DNA of 64,000 nucleotides from Siphonodentalium dalli (lineage: Eukaryota > Mollusca > Scaphopoda > Gadilida > Siphonodentaliidae). Shown piece by piece: positions 21,910-33,359 of the stretch. The DNA is taken from assembly GCA_032622095.1 (NCBI GenBank), contig CP136063.1:10829814-10893813 (forward strand). The letters are read 5' to 3'. Position 1 is the first letter of the stretch. Every line of letters starts with the position of its first letter. The notes under the pieces were generated by a model. That model did no database searches and had not been told where the DNA came from. It saw nothing but the letters and a program-made list of their open reading frames with translations. The position numbers and the translations under genes were made by a program.

Positions 21910-22121
21910 CTATTCCATCGCCAGTCAGGGTATTCCACTGCTATAGGAATGAACAGCGGAGCTTGTGATTCGTACCTACATGTACCGGTATGTACAATCG
22001 GGAATCCAGGCGTGTTTGTGCTTCGTACGTATGTACAATCGGGAATCCAGGCGTGTTTGGGACGTATTGTCTGCCTTCTCCTCCCCGTGATGATTGTTAA
22101 TACTTTCACCGAGCAATACAC
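21910..22121 (-). pseudogene. Eroded N-terminal region of gene C
   Basis: Same arrangement as in B: the old start is GTG (22121) followed by a tail like that of D (V-K-V-L-T-I-I-T). Frames then drift, and a repeated TACAATCGGGAATCCAGGCG stretch occurs at about 21993 and 22034. Confidence 0.55.
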
Positions 22122-22234
22122 AGTTTCGTCGATCGAGAGTTAAGTTTATCGAAAAGACGATACCGTTAAGTTTCCACAAAACCCTGGGGACATATGTATA
22201 CATGTGCGTGTAACAAAATATTTAGGTCCCGGAA

Positions 22235-22303
22235 TGGGAGTTTCAAAAACTGGTTGAAAACAGTGGATGACGGAATAGAACAATGTTACCTGACATAGTC
22301 TAT
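22235..22303 (-). promoter_or_regulatory. Conserved upstream block of gene C
   Basis: Contains GACTATGTCA, GTTCTATTC and CAGTTTTTGAAAC in minus-strand order, matching the block upstream of A, B, D and E. Confidence 0.5.
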
Positions 22304-22763
22304 TAATTAACAATGGACGCCGGGAATGGGAATTGTGCGACATCGAAGACGAAGTTAGGACATATCCCCTGATACAGGAGAGTCCTTATTATACAGTTTT
22401 GTGAAATCCATAGTCAGAAATGGTAACGCCACCAAGATCATATTATTAGCCATAAATATAAATTATAATATAAGTATAATATAAACTAGCTTTCAAATTC
22501 CATGTGGAAAATTTGGATACTTCCATATACCACGTTTTCCCGTTTCTCGTGTTATACATACATTCTTCAAGCTGTTTCGCTTTTTATTACACTGGCTGGT
22601 GGGTCCGACTTCGTCCGGGCTGTTCCCATCTGCTTTCCGGCGATTTGACCTTGAATTGACTATAATATTATCGCCAGAAGGACTCCTTAAAGTTATGAAT
22701 AAGTTGAAGAATATTGACTTGATGTTATTTAACAAGTCAATCAAATAATATTATTCATTAGTT

Positions 22764-22877
22764 AGTTGTGAATAAGATGAAGAATATTTATTAGATGTTA
22801 TTTAACAAGTCAATCAAATAATATTATTTGACTTGTTAAATAACATCTAATAAATATTCTTCATCTTATTCACAACT
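22764..22877. repeat. Near-perfect palindrome (family Q), second copy
   Basis: Equivalent of 17533-17646. An additional single arm lies just before it at 22685-22745. Confidence 0.85.
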
Positions 22878-22879
22878 TT

Positions 22880-24420
22880 AAGGAGTCCTTCTGGCACACG
22901 AGAATATTTATCGCCGTTTGATTTGCACCAAGTGAACTCGGCGCATATATAATTAATAGAACAGACCTCTATAATGATGATCGTGTCGTTATTTGTTTAA
23001 AATACGTATCAATTGACATATACGCACCCGTTCCCTCATTAAAATCTACATATATCGCCCATGTTAGGGGACTTCCGCGAATTCGGGGACTTCTGCAAAG
23101 TGACCTCCGCAAATAGGGATCTACTGCAAATCGTCGCACCCAATGCAATTTGTAAACAAATACGATTGAGATGCGTTTTAACGAGGTGAGCTTTAATTAA
23201 ATGAAAGAAGCAATGCTATATAAACTATTTGTCATGGACTCAGCCAGTGTGTCATATATCTGTGTCAACTAAGGTCGCTTTGCGTGGTAAAAATGAAAAG
23301 TGAAAGTGAAAATTCGGAGAAGCCTATTGAAAATGAAAGTACAATTTTGGCAATTCCGCGGCAGATTCAGTGAATCTATACTTTTGAAAGTGAATGTACG
23401 ATTCATGGAATTCTATCAGATTTCGCGACTCTGCTCGTTTTCGTGATCATAGGTTATATAGGGCCTATATGACCACGAAAACGAGTCGATCGAGTCACGA
23501 TACATGCATCGGTACAAACACATTGTGTATACGATACAATTTTGACTTGATGACCAGAAAATAAAAGATCGCGATTACTCCAACAGAGCTGGCATGCGCA
23601 CTCCAATTAAAATTACCCATAATTCACTTCACTACCCCAGGGGCTCCCAATTGGTTATACATTATTTTCAGGCTATCGGTTAATTGAATACTATTTCCTT
23701 TATACTAAACTAAACGAGACTACATAATTACCCATAATCCAATCTCCCATTGGACCAGGTTTCATTATTATATTTTCAAGAACATATTACACCGGTGGCG
23801 TTAAGTTTACAATTTCAGCCTGTACATGACTCTATCGGTACGATTGAGTCGGGTACGAGAATACCTAATTACCCATAATGCAATCGCCCAGTGGGCCAGC
23901 TGTTATTATATTTTCAAAAACATATTACACCGGTGGCGTTAACAAGAACACCATAATTAGAAATGGTAATGCGCTCAATATCATATATTATATACCAAAG
24001 ATTGTAATTATAGAATATAAAATATAGGCCTATTTGTTTCACGAATTAATGACCAAACTCATAGAATTAATCGCCTTGCACTTCATGGCATCCGAATAAC
24101 AATTGAAATTGAAATTCCCAACTACACCTTTTTCCGGACTCGGCTCCGGGTCGTAGTTCGACCCGGACAACCAAATTGCCAATCAACCAGAGACGCGGCG
24201 GAAAATATGGTCAAACAAAGTCGGCCGTACCATGGCTGCAGTGCCAAAACTGAATTATCTACCCCCAACCGACGAAGTGTTAATTGAAAGTATTAACGCG
24301 CTCAATCTACCTTAATACGGCTGGTCGAGAGAAGACGGGTTATTCGCCCTAACTGTCGTTCCAACTGGGTGCCAACTGGTTGATCCTGGTTCCGGACCCT
24401 ACACTGACAATATATTCGGT
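22880..24420. other. Spacer with minor repeats
   Basis: The first 0.5 kb duplicates 17650-18145. A hairpin pairs CTCGTTTTCGTG (about 23438) with CACGAAAACGAG (about 23474). Two direct repeats (23723-23805 and 23868-23942) share AATTACCCATAAT and ACATATTACACCGGTGGCGT. No gene was found. Confidence 0.55.
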
Positions 24421-24427
24421 TTTTGTT

Positions 24428-24535
24428 GGTATTGATCAATACCAAATCTGATTCCCTTGGTTTTGATCAAAACCAAATCTGAATCCCTTGGTTTTGAGGA
24501 CATGTTCAATACCATATATTGGTTTTGACAGATAG
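24428..24535. repeat. Palindromic 16-mers in a 31-bp tandem repeat
   Basis: GGTATTGATCAATACC at 24428-24443 and GGTTTTGATCAAAACC at 24459-24474 are both perfect palindromes in successive units. A worn third unit follows. Many more copies occur at 31840-32490. Confidence 0.8.
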
Positions 24536-24591
24536 TCTTCAAGAGTTATCGTTACTGTTTTCGTGTAGCACATGGCCAGATTGGAGGTCGC

Positions 24592-25860
24592 CATTTTGGT
24601 GCTGCTACATGCTGTATTATTGCTAAACAGCAAGTTTAGGGGTCTATCTTAGCTGTTCTGCGTTTTCTAATACCGTCCCATCCTATCTAATACCGTCCCA
24701 TCCCGTTCTGCAATTTCGCTTCCGTCCCATCAGCGAAAAAAAACATGTTTTCATCTTGATTATGGTCAATAAAATGTTACAATGATGTCGAGAAGATATT
24801 AATCTAACATTTTATTTAAAAATATCGCCGCGGGACGGGGAAATGTGAATGCATGGGGTGATTTGGTGTTTGTTTACATTTTCGTTCTGCAATTTCGCTT
24901 CCGTCCCATCAGCGAAAAAAACATGTTTTCATCTTGATTATGGTCAATAAAATGGGATCACCAATAAAATGCTGCACTGATGACCATATAGAGCCATTTT
25001 GGTGCTGCTACATGCTGTATTATTGCTAAACAGCAAGTTTAGGGGTCTATCTTAGCTGTTCTGCGTTTTCTAATACCGTCCCATCCTATCTAATACCGTC
25101 CCATCCCGTTCTGCAATTTCGCTTCCGTCCCATCAGCGAAAAAAAAACATGTTTTCATCTTGATTATGGTCATTAAAATGTTACAATGATGTCGAGAAGA
25201 TATTAATCTAACATTTTATGTAAAAATATCGCCGCGGGACGGGGAAATGTGAATGCATGGGGTGATTTGGTGTTTGTTTACATTTTCGTTCTGCAATTTC
25301 GCTTCCGTCCCATCGACGAAAAACGTTGTTTTCATCTTGATTATGGTCAATAAAATGCTACAGTGATGTCGAAAAGATGTTAATCTAACATTTTATGCAA
25401 AAATATCGCCGCGGGACGGGGAAATATGAATGCATGGGGTGATTTGGTGTTTGTTTACATTTTCGTTCTGCAATTTCCTACGGTTGTTCTGCGCTTTAAT
25501 ACCGCTTCCGTTCCGTCCCATCAGCGAATAAAAACATGTTTTAATCTTGATTATGGTCATTAAAATGCTACAAAGATGTCGAGAAGATGTTAATCTAACA
25601 TTTTATGTAAAAATATCGCCGCGGGACGGGGAAATGTGAATGCATGGGATGATTTGGTGTTTGTTTACATTTTCGTTCTGCAATTTCGCTTCCGTCCCAT
25701 CGACGAAAAAAGTTGTTTTCATCTTGATTATGGTCAATAAAATGCTACAGTGATGTCGAAAAGATGTTAATCTAACATTTTATGCAAAAATATCACCGTG
25801 GGACAGGGAAATATGAATGTATGGGGTGATTTGGTGTTTACATTTTCGTTCTGCGTTTGA
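24592..25860 (+). repeat. About 177-bp tandem repeat array
   Basis: CGTTCTGCAATTTCGCTTCC recurs at about 24704, 24883, 25107, 25288, 25464 and 25674. Units share CATCTTGATTATGGTCA and ATATCGCCGCGGGACGGGG. Spacing is mostly 176-181 bp, with some units enlarged by extra pieces. A larger direct duplication of about 400 bp is also seen (24592 matches 24994). No open frame spans the array. Confidence 0.85.
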
Positions 25861-26027
25861 CCGTAATCGCCTATTTCCGTCGTGTCTATTTTTAGCCGAT
25901 AATATGAGCTTTGTGTTGGCGAATGAGACTATTAAATTGTTGCTCCATGTACGCAATGTTAATGCCGACTATATATAACCATTTTGATGCCGCTACACGC
26001 TGTATTATTGATAAACAGCCGGTTTTC

Positions 26028-26125
26028 TAATACCGTCCCAATACCGTCCCGCGCCGTCCCAAATACCGTCCCATACCGTCCCAATACCGTCCCATACCGT
26101 CCCGTCCCATCGTCCCATTCTGCAT
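26028..26125 (+). repeat. ATACCGTCCCA minisatellite
   Basis: About eight copies of a 9-13 bp unit centred on ACCGTCCCA. Single copies of the same word lie inside the preceding 177-bp array. Confidence 0.8.
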
Positions 26126-26250
26126 TTTAGTCACTCCCTTTTAGTTTCCCTCATGGTCTTTCGGCAGACATATATTCTCAAAATATTTGTCTCCACATTG
26201 ATATAATGACCACTATCCATGTGGTTCTATCAGTGTCTACTGTTAACACA

Positions 26251-26277
26251 ATGTAGTCACATTCAATGTGACTACAT
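26251..26277. repeat. Perfect 27-bp palindrome
   Basis: ATGTAGTCACATT and AATGTGACTACAT meet around a single C. It is isolated and its function is unknown. Confidence 0.8.
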
Positions 26278-26333
26278 TGAATGTCATTTCAATGCTGTTA
26301 GAGTACGAACATGTAGTCGGTCATGTCACTTAG

Positions 26334-26628
26334 GGGCTGTTACATGAGCCGGGACAACTCTGTTAGTTGATACAACCCGGTCTGCGGGGACAAATCAATC
26401 ATGCTGTTATGTGAGCTGAGACAACTCGGTTAGCTGGGACAGATCGGTAGTCAACGTCAACCGAGTTGTCCCAGCTAACCGAGTCGTCCCAGCTAACTCG
26501 GTTTGCCGAGTTGACCCGGCTCATGTAACAGCACACCATTATTTTAGTGAGAAAGCACAGAGGACCTAGGCACCTGGCAGACCGGGTTGTCCCGGCTAAC
26601 CGAGTTGTCCCTCTCATGTAACAAGCCC
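26334..26628. mobile_element. Nested foldback element with GGGCTGTTACATGAG ends
   Basis: Outer ends are GGGCTGTTACATGAGCCGGG and CTCTCATGTAACAAGCCC. A second inverted pair lies within (26402-26533), again with CTGTTATGTGAGC and GGCTCATGTAACAGC. The inside repeats GACAACTCGGTTAGCTGGGA-like words. It looks like one copy inserted into, or grown inside, another. Confidence 0.7.
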
Positions 26629-26696
26629 ATAAATACATAGGCCTACAGGGCACTCAAAGAATTCTTGGAAAAATGACCACATCATGCTTGATTCTA

Positions 26697-26943
26697 GAGG
26701 CCCCCACCCCCCCTTTTCGTACGCCGTATTCCATGCCCTGTTATGAGGTACGCCGTATTCCGGCCCCTCTGTTAGGAGGTGTTCGGTATTCCAAATATAC
26801 CGGTATTCGTACGCCGACCTTCCAAAAAATGAAGTTTTCATATATTTTTATGTACATGTATTCCATATGGCTGTTAACTGGTATTCCGTATTCCACCCTC
26901 TGTATTAAGTGGTATTCCGTATTCCATGTGGGGTGGGGGCCTC
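26697..26943. mobile_element. Element with GAGGCCCCCAC ends, second copy
   Basis: Ends are GAGGCCCCCACCCC and GGGGTGGGGGCCTC. It is flanked by ATTCTAG on both sides (7 bp, probably the target duplication). It is shorter than the copy at 18537 and shares the TACGCCGTATTCC repeats. Confidence 0.8.
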
Positions 26944-26989
26944 ATTCTAGTTCGCAATTTGGGAACTACGCATTCGTCAATATTTAACA

Positions 26990-27490
26990 CATTTACAATG
27001 ATTTTTTCACAAGCAAATTCTTGATGAATATATAACAATTAAACAGTGATTTATTTACAAACATCAATTTCAATGGAAAACTACATTACTTCCGAATGGA
27101 CACTCGGAACTATCGGATCGTTCAATGAATATGTTCCGTTGCGCTGTGGAAGGCGAAAATAAAATTATTGGCGCAATCAATAATCGCATTGAAATCACAC
27201 CAAATTTTATTTTAATTGACCCACTCTACCCGATGTCAGTTCATAATCTAGCTAATCCACATTACTTCATAATTGGGAAATCATCAGATAAAAATAATGT
27301 AATTGTTCTTGCATAGAAATGAATATTTCTCAAACCAGTTGGTGGTGGGGGGGGGGGGGGGGGGATTTTTTTCAGGGCACGTATGCCGGGTCACGGGTGG
27401 GTGTGTAGTCGATGGGACCAACAAATTTTTTCCGCAACTCAAATTTTGTTTCCTGCATGTTTTTTTTACTGTTTTTGCAATGAGTTTGGC
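26990..27490 (+). other. Spacer with a small unassigned open frame
   Basis: A 63-codon frame (27125-27316, plus) encodes a hydrophobic-patterned peptide with I-L-I-D-P-L-Y-P-M-S-V. I recognise no family, and it may be a remnant. A poly-G run lies at 27349-27364. Confidence 0.3.
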
Positions 27491-27780
27491 TTAAAGGTAC
27501 TCAATCCGATCAGACGCTCCTAAATTACTATTTCTTTGGCTTCGGGGTTATTAAGTGGTTTAAACAGAAAACTCGAGTGGTAATAGTTTACCACTCCATT
27601 TTTTCTGTTTAAACTCTAGTTTCTGGCCCAGAAACAATTTAAATAACTAACTTGAAAAATCTATATCTGATCACGCTGAGCTTTGACAGGTAGGTTCCTT
27701 GACTCGATTAAAATATATTTTAACCCCGAAGCCAAAGAAATAGTAATTTAGGAGCGTCTGATCGGACTGAGTACCTTTAA
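27491..27780. mobile_element. Family-2 TTAA MITE
   Basis: Both ends are TTAA. Terminal inverted repeats of about 60 bp contain AGGTACTCAATCCGATCAGA and CTAAATTACTATTTCTTTGG and match with few changes. The inside also pairs GTTTAAACAGAAAA with TTTTTTCTGTTTAAAC. Further copies lie at 29144-29513 and 56351-56770. Confidence 0.85.
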
Positions 27781-27856
27781 AACACCTTAGAATAAGAGAA
27801 ATAATGTAATTATAACTGCTAAACTGGCTGCAGGCAGTTATCGTGTTGTATTTTGT

Positions 27857-27957
27857 TGCAAATTTTGAAATCAAAGATGGCCACTGGCAGCCATGTTTTT
27901 TTAGCCGAATGACCCCAAAATGACACATTCCTATTTACATGTTATGTTAACATCCAT
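27857..27957 (+). repeat. Single copy of the CCAAGATGGC-type repeat
   Basis: Contains CAAAGATGGCCACTGGCAGC and TTAACATCCATGA, as in the tandem copies at 470-960. Confidence 0.7.
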
Positions 27958-28739
27958 GAATGCACAGAAATTCATATACAGCTGTTTACAGTGAATTCCC
28001 CCCCCCCCCCCTCACCCTCGCAAATCTCTGTTTTAGTGATAAAAGGGGGGTTGGGTGTCCAAATATGGTCGAAAAAACTGCCGAAAACAGAAAAACAATT
28101 TGGATGTGGGGGTCAGTGAGTCCCAACTAGGGTCGAAAAGTAAAAATCAGCCTACGTGCCTGAATTATTTTCCGAGCTCCCCCCCTTATCCAGTTAGGAT
28201 TCTCTCTTAACCAAAATATGGTAATACAGACCAAATAATGAATTTACTATGATAGTATTGTGAGTTGTAAGTTGTAGATGCACCAAACACAAATCTAAAT
28301 ATAAGGAAACGATGCATTATCGTGACTCTGCTTATAAACAATTCACTGCTCTCTTTGCTCGACTTGCATTTTCTCTGACACAAAGCGTGTTTTGTGAATA
28401 ATATCACATTCATATAATAATTATGCTATACTATATAATAGTATCTTCTTGAGGAAATTATCATAATTTGATAAATGTTATTTCTAAACTATAACCTAAA
28501 TGAAGGCCGCCCGCCCCGAAGTCATGAAGAATGTGATTACTCACACCCCCACCCATGATGGGTATTTCACCTGTCATCAAAACATGCTACACGTATGACA
28601 TGCCTGCAATAATGTTTTCTTTGTTTGAAATCCTATATGTCGTGGCCAGTACATTGAAAATATTAATATCCAGAACAATATGTGATATTTTAAGTAAATC
28701 TATAGATGTACATGTCATTTCATATACTAGTGCATGTCC

Positions 28740-28988
28740 AAGCCTTGAAATGGTGTGCCTGTCATTTGCAGAATGAGGTCCCCAGAGGGTGAATTTATTG
28801 ATGGTACCCCGCACAGTGGGCTAGCATCACCAAATACACCCTCTGGAGAGCTCATGCTGCTTACACCTCAGCAGGAGGTTCACAGAGGGTGAATTTGGTG
28901 ATGCTAGCCCACTATGTGGGGTACCATAACTAAATTCTTCCTCTGGGGACCTCATTCTGCAAATGACAGACACACTATTTCAAGGCTT
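28740..28988. repeat. 249-bp foldback with about 105-bp arms
   Basis: Starts AAGCCTTGAAATGGTGTG and ends with its near complement CACTATTTCAAGGCTT. Arms also pair GCAGAATGAGGTCCCCAGAG with CTCTGGGGACCTCATTCTGC. A spacer of about 40 bp lies between GAGCTCATGC and CAGGAGGTTC. Confidence 0.8.
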
Positions 28989-29033
28989 GTTGGTATCATT
29001 TTATAAGACCTGTATGTTATATTTTATAGAGGA

Positions 29034-30965
29034 CGGTCAGCTAGAAGTCTTGCTGTGGAAGTAAATTGACTGGAAGACATCCACTGGACCAAACTTGGAA
29101 CTTGGATGTATTCAATTTACAATTGTAAGTTTTTATATATCACTTAGAAGATGTATAATCTGATTTGACGCCCCCTAAATTACTATTTCTTCAGCTTCGG
29201 GTTTAAATAATATTTTATTTGAGTTGAGGATCCTATCCCTCAAAGCTCTGAGTTATAAAATCTGTTAATTTTATCCACCTCGATTATTTGTCAGCCTACC
29301 AAACAAAGGCAAACATTCCACTGACTTCTTCTAGAAATATGCAGATATACAAGATATTGAGAGGTCTCGCAAGGTCATCGCAAATCAATTTCGGAAGATA
29401 ACATGATGAAAAGTAACGTTGGATGACTATTGGCTTTCGGTGTAAATTTCCGTTGTTGTTCATGTTGTAACTGGATGATCCGGGGACAATCAGATCAGAT
29501 TGTGCACCTTTAACAAAAAGCCTTATGTTGTATGTTTGTTGAATTTATGTCTAAATTCCCTACCTATGGTAAAGAGTCCAAACAAATAATGTCTAGCAGA
29601 TTGTGTACTTCTAAGTGTCATGGTATGGACTAAGACTAAATAAAATAATACCTGTGAAGGGTAACTGGAGATTAAAAAAACAGGGGCAATTGGGGGGGGG
29701 GGTGAATAATCACCGCATTTTGCACTTTAATTCACAGAATACTGATGACACTATATAAACCATAGCCATGATAGCCTTATAAATGGTCTGGTAAATATCC
29801 AATAACCTGATGTGCTTTTAAAGACAAATTAAAGTGATGTGAAACAATCCAGTGAGGTGTTCCCGGACCTGCTGATGGAATAATAAACAATCATGCCAAA
29901 ATAAGTTATCCAAATGGTCAGAAAACAACATCATTGTTATAAACAAATTAAACTCAGTGACTAGTATAATAGTATTGGGACAATCATTTCAGTAATGTTT
30001 ATAAGGTGCCCTGAATAAAGTAGTAAATGTTTACATTTGTGCGTGGTTCAACCGTTGTATTTTCTGAAATGCTACAGTGGATATCGTTGGAATTTTAGTT
30101 CTTAATCTCAGGTTTTTGCTACATAATTCCAGTGGGGATAGTGTTTGGATACTAACTGATTGTTTATATGCACCCATATATGCCTGTTTAAAAAAGGGGA
30201 TGTATTATGCTGCATGTCTGTCTGTTAGTTCGCTTTTGGATTCCAGATAACTTTAGATAGTCTCAACTGAGTTGAATGAAATTTGAAATGTGTGTGTTTT
30301 AATGTACAAAATACAGGTCAAGTTTGAGTTTTGGTTCAGCACGTCAATTTCACCAGAGTTAAAGGCCTTCTGTTGGAATTGCAATGGGCATATTGTGCCA
30401 TGCTCTAACAATGCTTTTAATATTCAATGAAATAAGTCTGCAATATATGTCTTTAAATCTGACTTTTCCTAAACATAGTATTTTATGCATTTCTTTTCAG
30501 AGTATGTTCGTTCACTGGCATTGGAAACTTTAGTACCAGAATGTGCACAGTATTCAGAGGAGGCATGTGTGTTATCTGTGCTGATACAATATGTTATTCG
30601 TCAACTTTTCATTCATAAATATTGCACCACAATATACAAGTGTGGTGCAGCCTGTGGGAAGTTAGTAACATGCTATGCTGTCAAGTGCTGCTATATTCAT
30701 CAGATGCCAATATAAAGGAGTTTGCTGATCTTTAAAGTTCTACTGCATGACAGGTGTAAAACAGATGAGCTGTCATTCTTGGGAATGTTCAATATAAGAA
30801 GGGTGTGATGAACTATTCAACTATATATTAAGTGTTAATTCATTGCAATTGTTACAATGGTGAGGTGTGCACAGACATCAGGAATATACACTGCTGTGGA
30901 AGAATGGCTAGGATGACAATTATTCCTGCTGGATTTGTTTGAATTAAAGTTTAATTTCCAAAATC
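29034..30965 (+). ncRNA. Possible two-exon transcript (weak)
   Basis: A possible internal exon lies at 29034-29125 between TATTTTATAG and GTAAGTTTTT. A second acceptor, TTTCTTTTCAG, ends at about 30501. An ATTAAA signal is at 30943-30948. Neither stretch has a long open frame, so a noncoding RNA or untranslated exons are the only readings. Splice-like words occur by chance; this is a guess. Confidence 0.15.
29144..29513. mobile_element. Family-2 TTAA MITE, older copy
   Basis: The left end TTAGAAGATGTATAATCTGA and the CTAAATTACTATTTCTTC word match the copy at 27491. The right end is GATTGTGCACCTTTAA. One TTAA has mutated to TTAG. Confidence 0.65.
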
Positions 30966-31750
30966 TCACTGTGTCTTCATTGATGTTTATCTTAAAACTT
31001 CATTCAACATTGATGCAACCAATTATGTCATTTGGACAATTTACTTCATCTTCGACTCTTAATTTTGGTTGCTTATGATATGATTCATGAATGGGGTGGC
31101 CCTCACATGTGCAGGCAAATTACATGCCTCAATTTAAGGTTACTGACAGCACTTAAATGGTAGAATAGTCCTCAGAGGTTTGTGATTTCAGGAAATTTTA
31201 CATGCAATTTGCCACATCTTGCAGCATCTTGTGGAATTTAGTTCTATGCCAGCATGCACACTTGAAAAATTAATCACAAAATTATGTGAGAAACACTTGA
31301 CTGTTTGCGTACCAACTGTTTCTATCATAATAATTTCAGGACTGTGTAAACAGTAAATAAGTGATAACCGTAAACAAAAAAATTACATGGTCACCGTTTA
31401 TTTTCTGTTTACTTGGCAACCAACATTATTATGGTAGAAACCATCAAAAATGATGGGTTTTCGTATAATTTAAGATTTAACCAATTGGCAAAAAGAACCC
31501 ATATACATGTACATGTATGTTTGTGGGAGGGTATGAAAGCCATAATATAGAAATTTGATAGCCTGTAGTATGCAAGTGATCAGCTGAATTTTTGTTCTGG
31601 AAATGGAATCTGGTGGCATCTGTTTCAGACTGTCTAAATCCTTTTTATAATTAGCACTTTAACATATCAATGGATTGGTAATTATAATGAAAATCAATTC
31701 ATTCATGTGTTGCATATATTTTGTTGACTATGGATATGGTACAATAAATG
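29600..31750. other. Spacer without recognisable gene
   Basis: No strong repeat or gene apart from the weak transcript model. A 76-codon frame at 30485-30715 has no recognised motif. Confidence 0.4.
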
Positions 31751-31839
31751 GGTGGATTTAGTGTACAGTACCCTTATAGGTTGCATAAGTATGTTGTATG
31801 GCACATTTATCAATAAATTGTGCAAAAAAGGAACTTTTT

Positions 31840-32490
31840 GGTCAAAACCAAAATTGGTTTTTATCAAAACCAAAATTGGTTTCATATATAAAACCAGTTT
31901 GGGTTTTGATCAAAACCAGTTGGCGCTTGGTATTTGGTTTTGATCAAAACCTAATTTGGTTACATATATGGGACAAAAGTTCAATACCAATTTTGGTTTT
32001 GATCAAAACCAGTTGGCGCTTGGTATTTGGTTTTGATCAAAACCTAATGGTTACATATATGGGACAAAAGTTCAAAACCAATTTTGGTTTTGATCGAAAC
32101 CAAATATTTATACAATTTGGTTTTGATCAAAACCAATTTTGGTTTTTTATCAAAACCAGTTGGCGCTTGGTATTTGGTTTTGATCAAAACCTAATTTGGT
32201 TACATATATGGGACAAAAGTTCAATACCAATTTTGGTTTTGATCAAAACCAGTTGGCGCTTGGTATTTGGTTTTGATCAAAACCTAATGGTTACATATAT
32301 GGGACAAAAGTTCAAAACCAATTTTGGTTTTGATCGAAACCAAATATTTATACAATTTGGTTTTGATCAAAACCAATTTTGGTTTTTTATCAAAACCAGT
32401 TGGCGCTTGGTATTTGGTTTTGATCAAAACCTAATTTGGTTACATATATGGGACAAAGTTCAAAACCAAATTTGGTATTTTAAAAAACCA
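31840..32490 (+). repeat. Tandem repeat rich in GGTTTTGATCAAAACC palindromes
   Basis: Two near-identical 240-bp units (31921-32160 and 32161-32400) and partial neighbours contain about ten exact copies of GGTTTTGATCAAAACC, plus variants such as GGTTTTGATCGAAACC. Because 240 is a multiple of three, an open frame of 256 codons (31798-32568) survives. It is repetitive and domain-free, and is most likely a by-product. Confidence 0.85.
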
Positions 32491-33044
32491 AAACGTTTAA
32501 GAGTGTATACTAACATTCATGGGATGTCGTGCTTCATATGCTCCTTCGTGGCCAAACGTTGTGTGTAGCCACGCGGGTTTAACGTGCACACCATTATATT
32601 CGTGTGAGGGGCAGAAGGTTATGAACGTGATGACACATCAACCTTGCGAGGAAGATGCTGATGACATACACACATTTCTAGGTACATTTAATTCTTTAAT
32701 TTACCAATGTTGATTTGCATATGCCGATATATTTCATTTTGTTCTCTCCTAAAAACACGTTGTTACACAATAACGAGAAAACGGTACCCCAGTGATAAAT
32801 TATCAACAGAGAAAAAAACTTTAACAGAGAATTAGGGATGTTGAGGATAAAGTGTGTGTACATTTTTCGCGAGAGAATGAAGTATGTGAACAATTCAATC
32901 GTTTATATATTTTTCATTTCAGATTAAAAATCGTTGGAACGAAATGTTTTATATTATTTGACTGATTATTTATGTATAATACATATAACACATACTCATA
33001 TTGATCAACAGAGTCTGAAATAAAGGTTCTAGTATAACATAAAT

Positions 33045-33347
33045 AATGCTGAAGGGTTCACTCTCACCAAAAAAAGTGCTGAAGGGTAGACAGGTTTTTG
33101 AAATGTCGTTCTTCAGAACATTCAGTTTTCGTATCTGCCATGATTTCTGTTAGAGATTAATTGTTTACGATCCAATGAACATTAAAATGAACTGAAAACA
33201 AACTGCTAATTGGTGCCAGACTTTCATAAACACAATTTAATTAACGATGTTCGTGCCGATCACAAACCATGTGTACCCTTCAGCACATCTTCAAAACCTG
33301 TGAACCCGTCAGCACTTTTTTTGGTGAGAGTGACCCCTTCAGCATTA
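33045..33347. repeat. Foldback just downstream of gene D
   Basis: The left arm (33045-33103) has AATGCTGAAGGG, CACTCTCACCAAAAAAAGTG and CAGGTTTTTGAA. The right arm (33269-33347) has the complements in reverse order, ending CAGCATT. It replaces most of the 3' flank shared by A, B and C and ends about 12 bp from D's stop codon. Confidence 0.75.
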
Positions 33348-33359
33348 ATAATAATTAAA

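Noticed and set aside
31798-32568. 256-codon open frame
   Set aside because: Produced by a 240-bp tandem repeat whose length is a multiple of three; low-complexity peptide, no domain, palindromic DNA explains the pattern.
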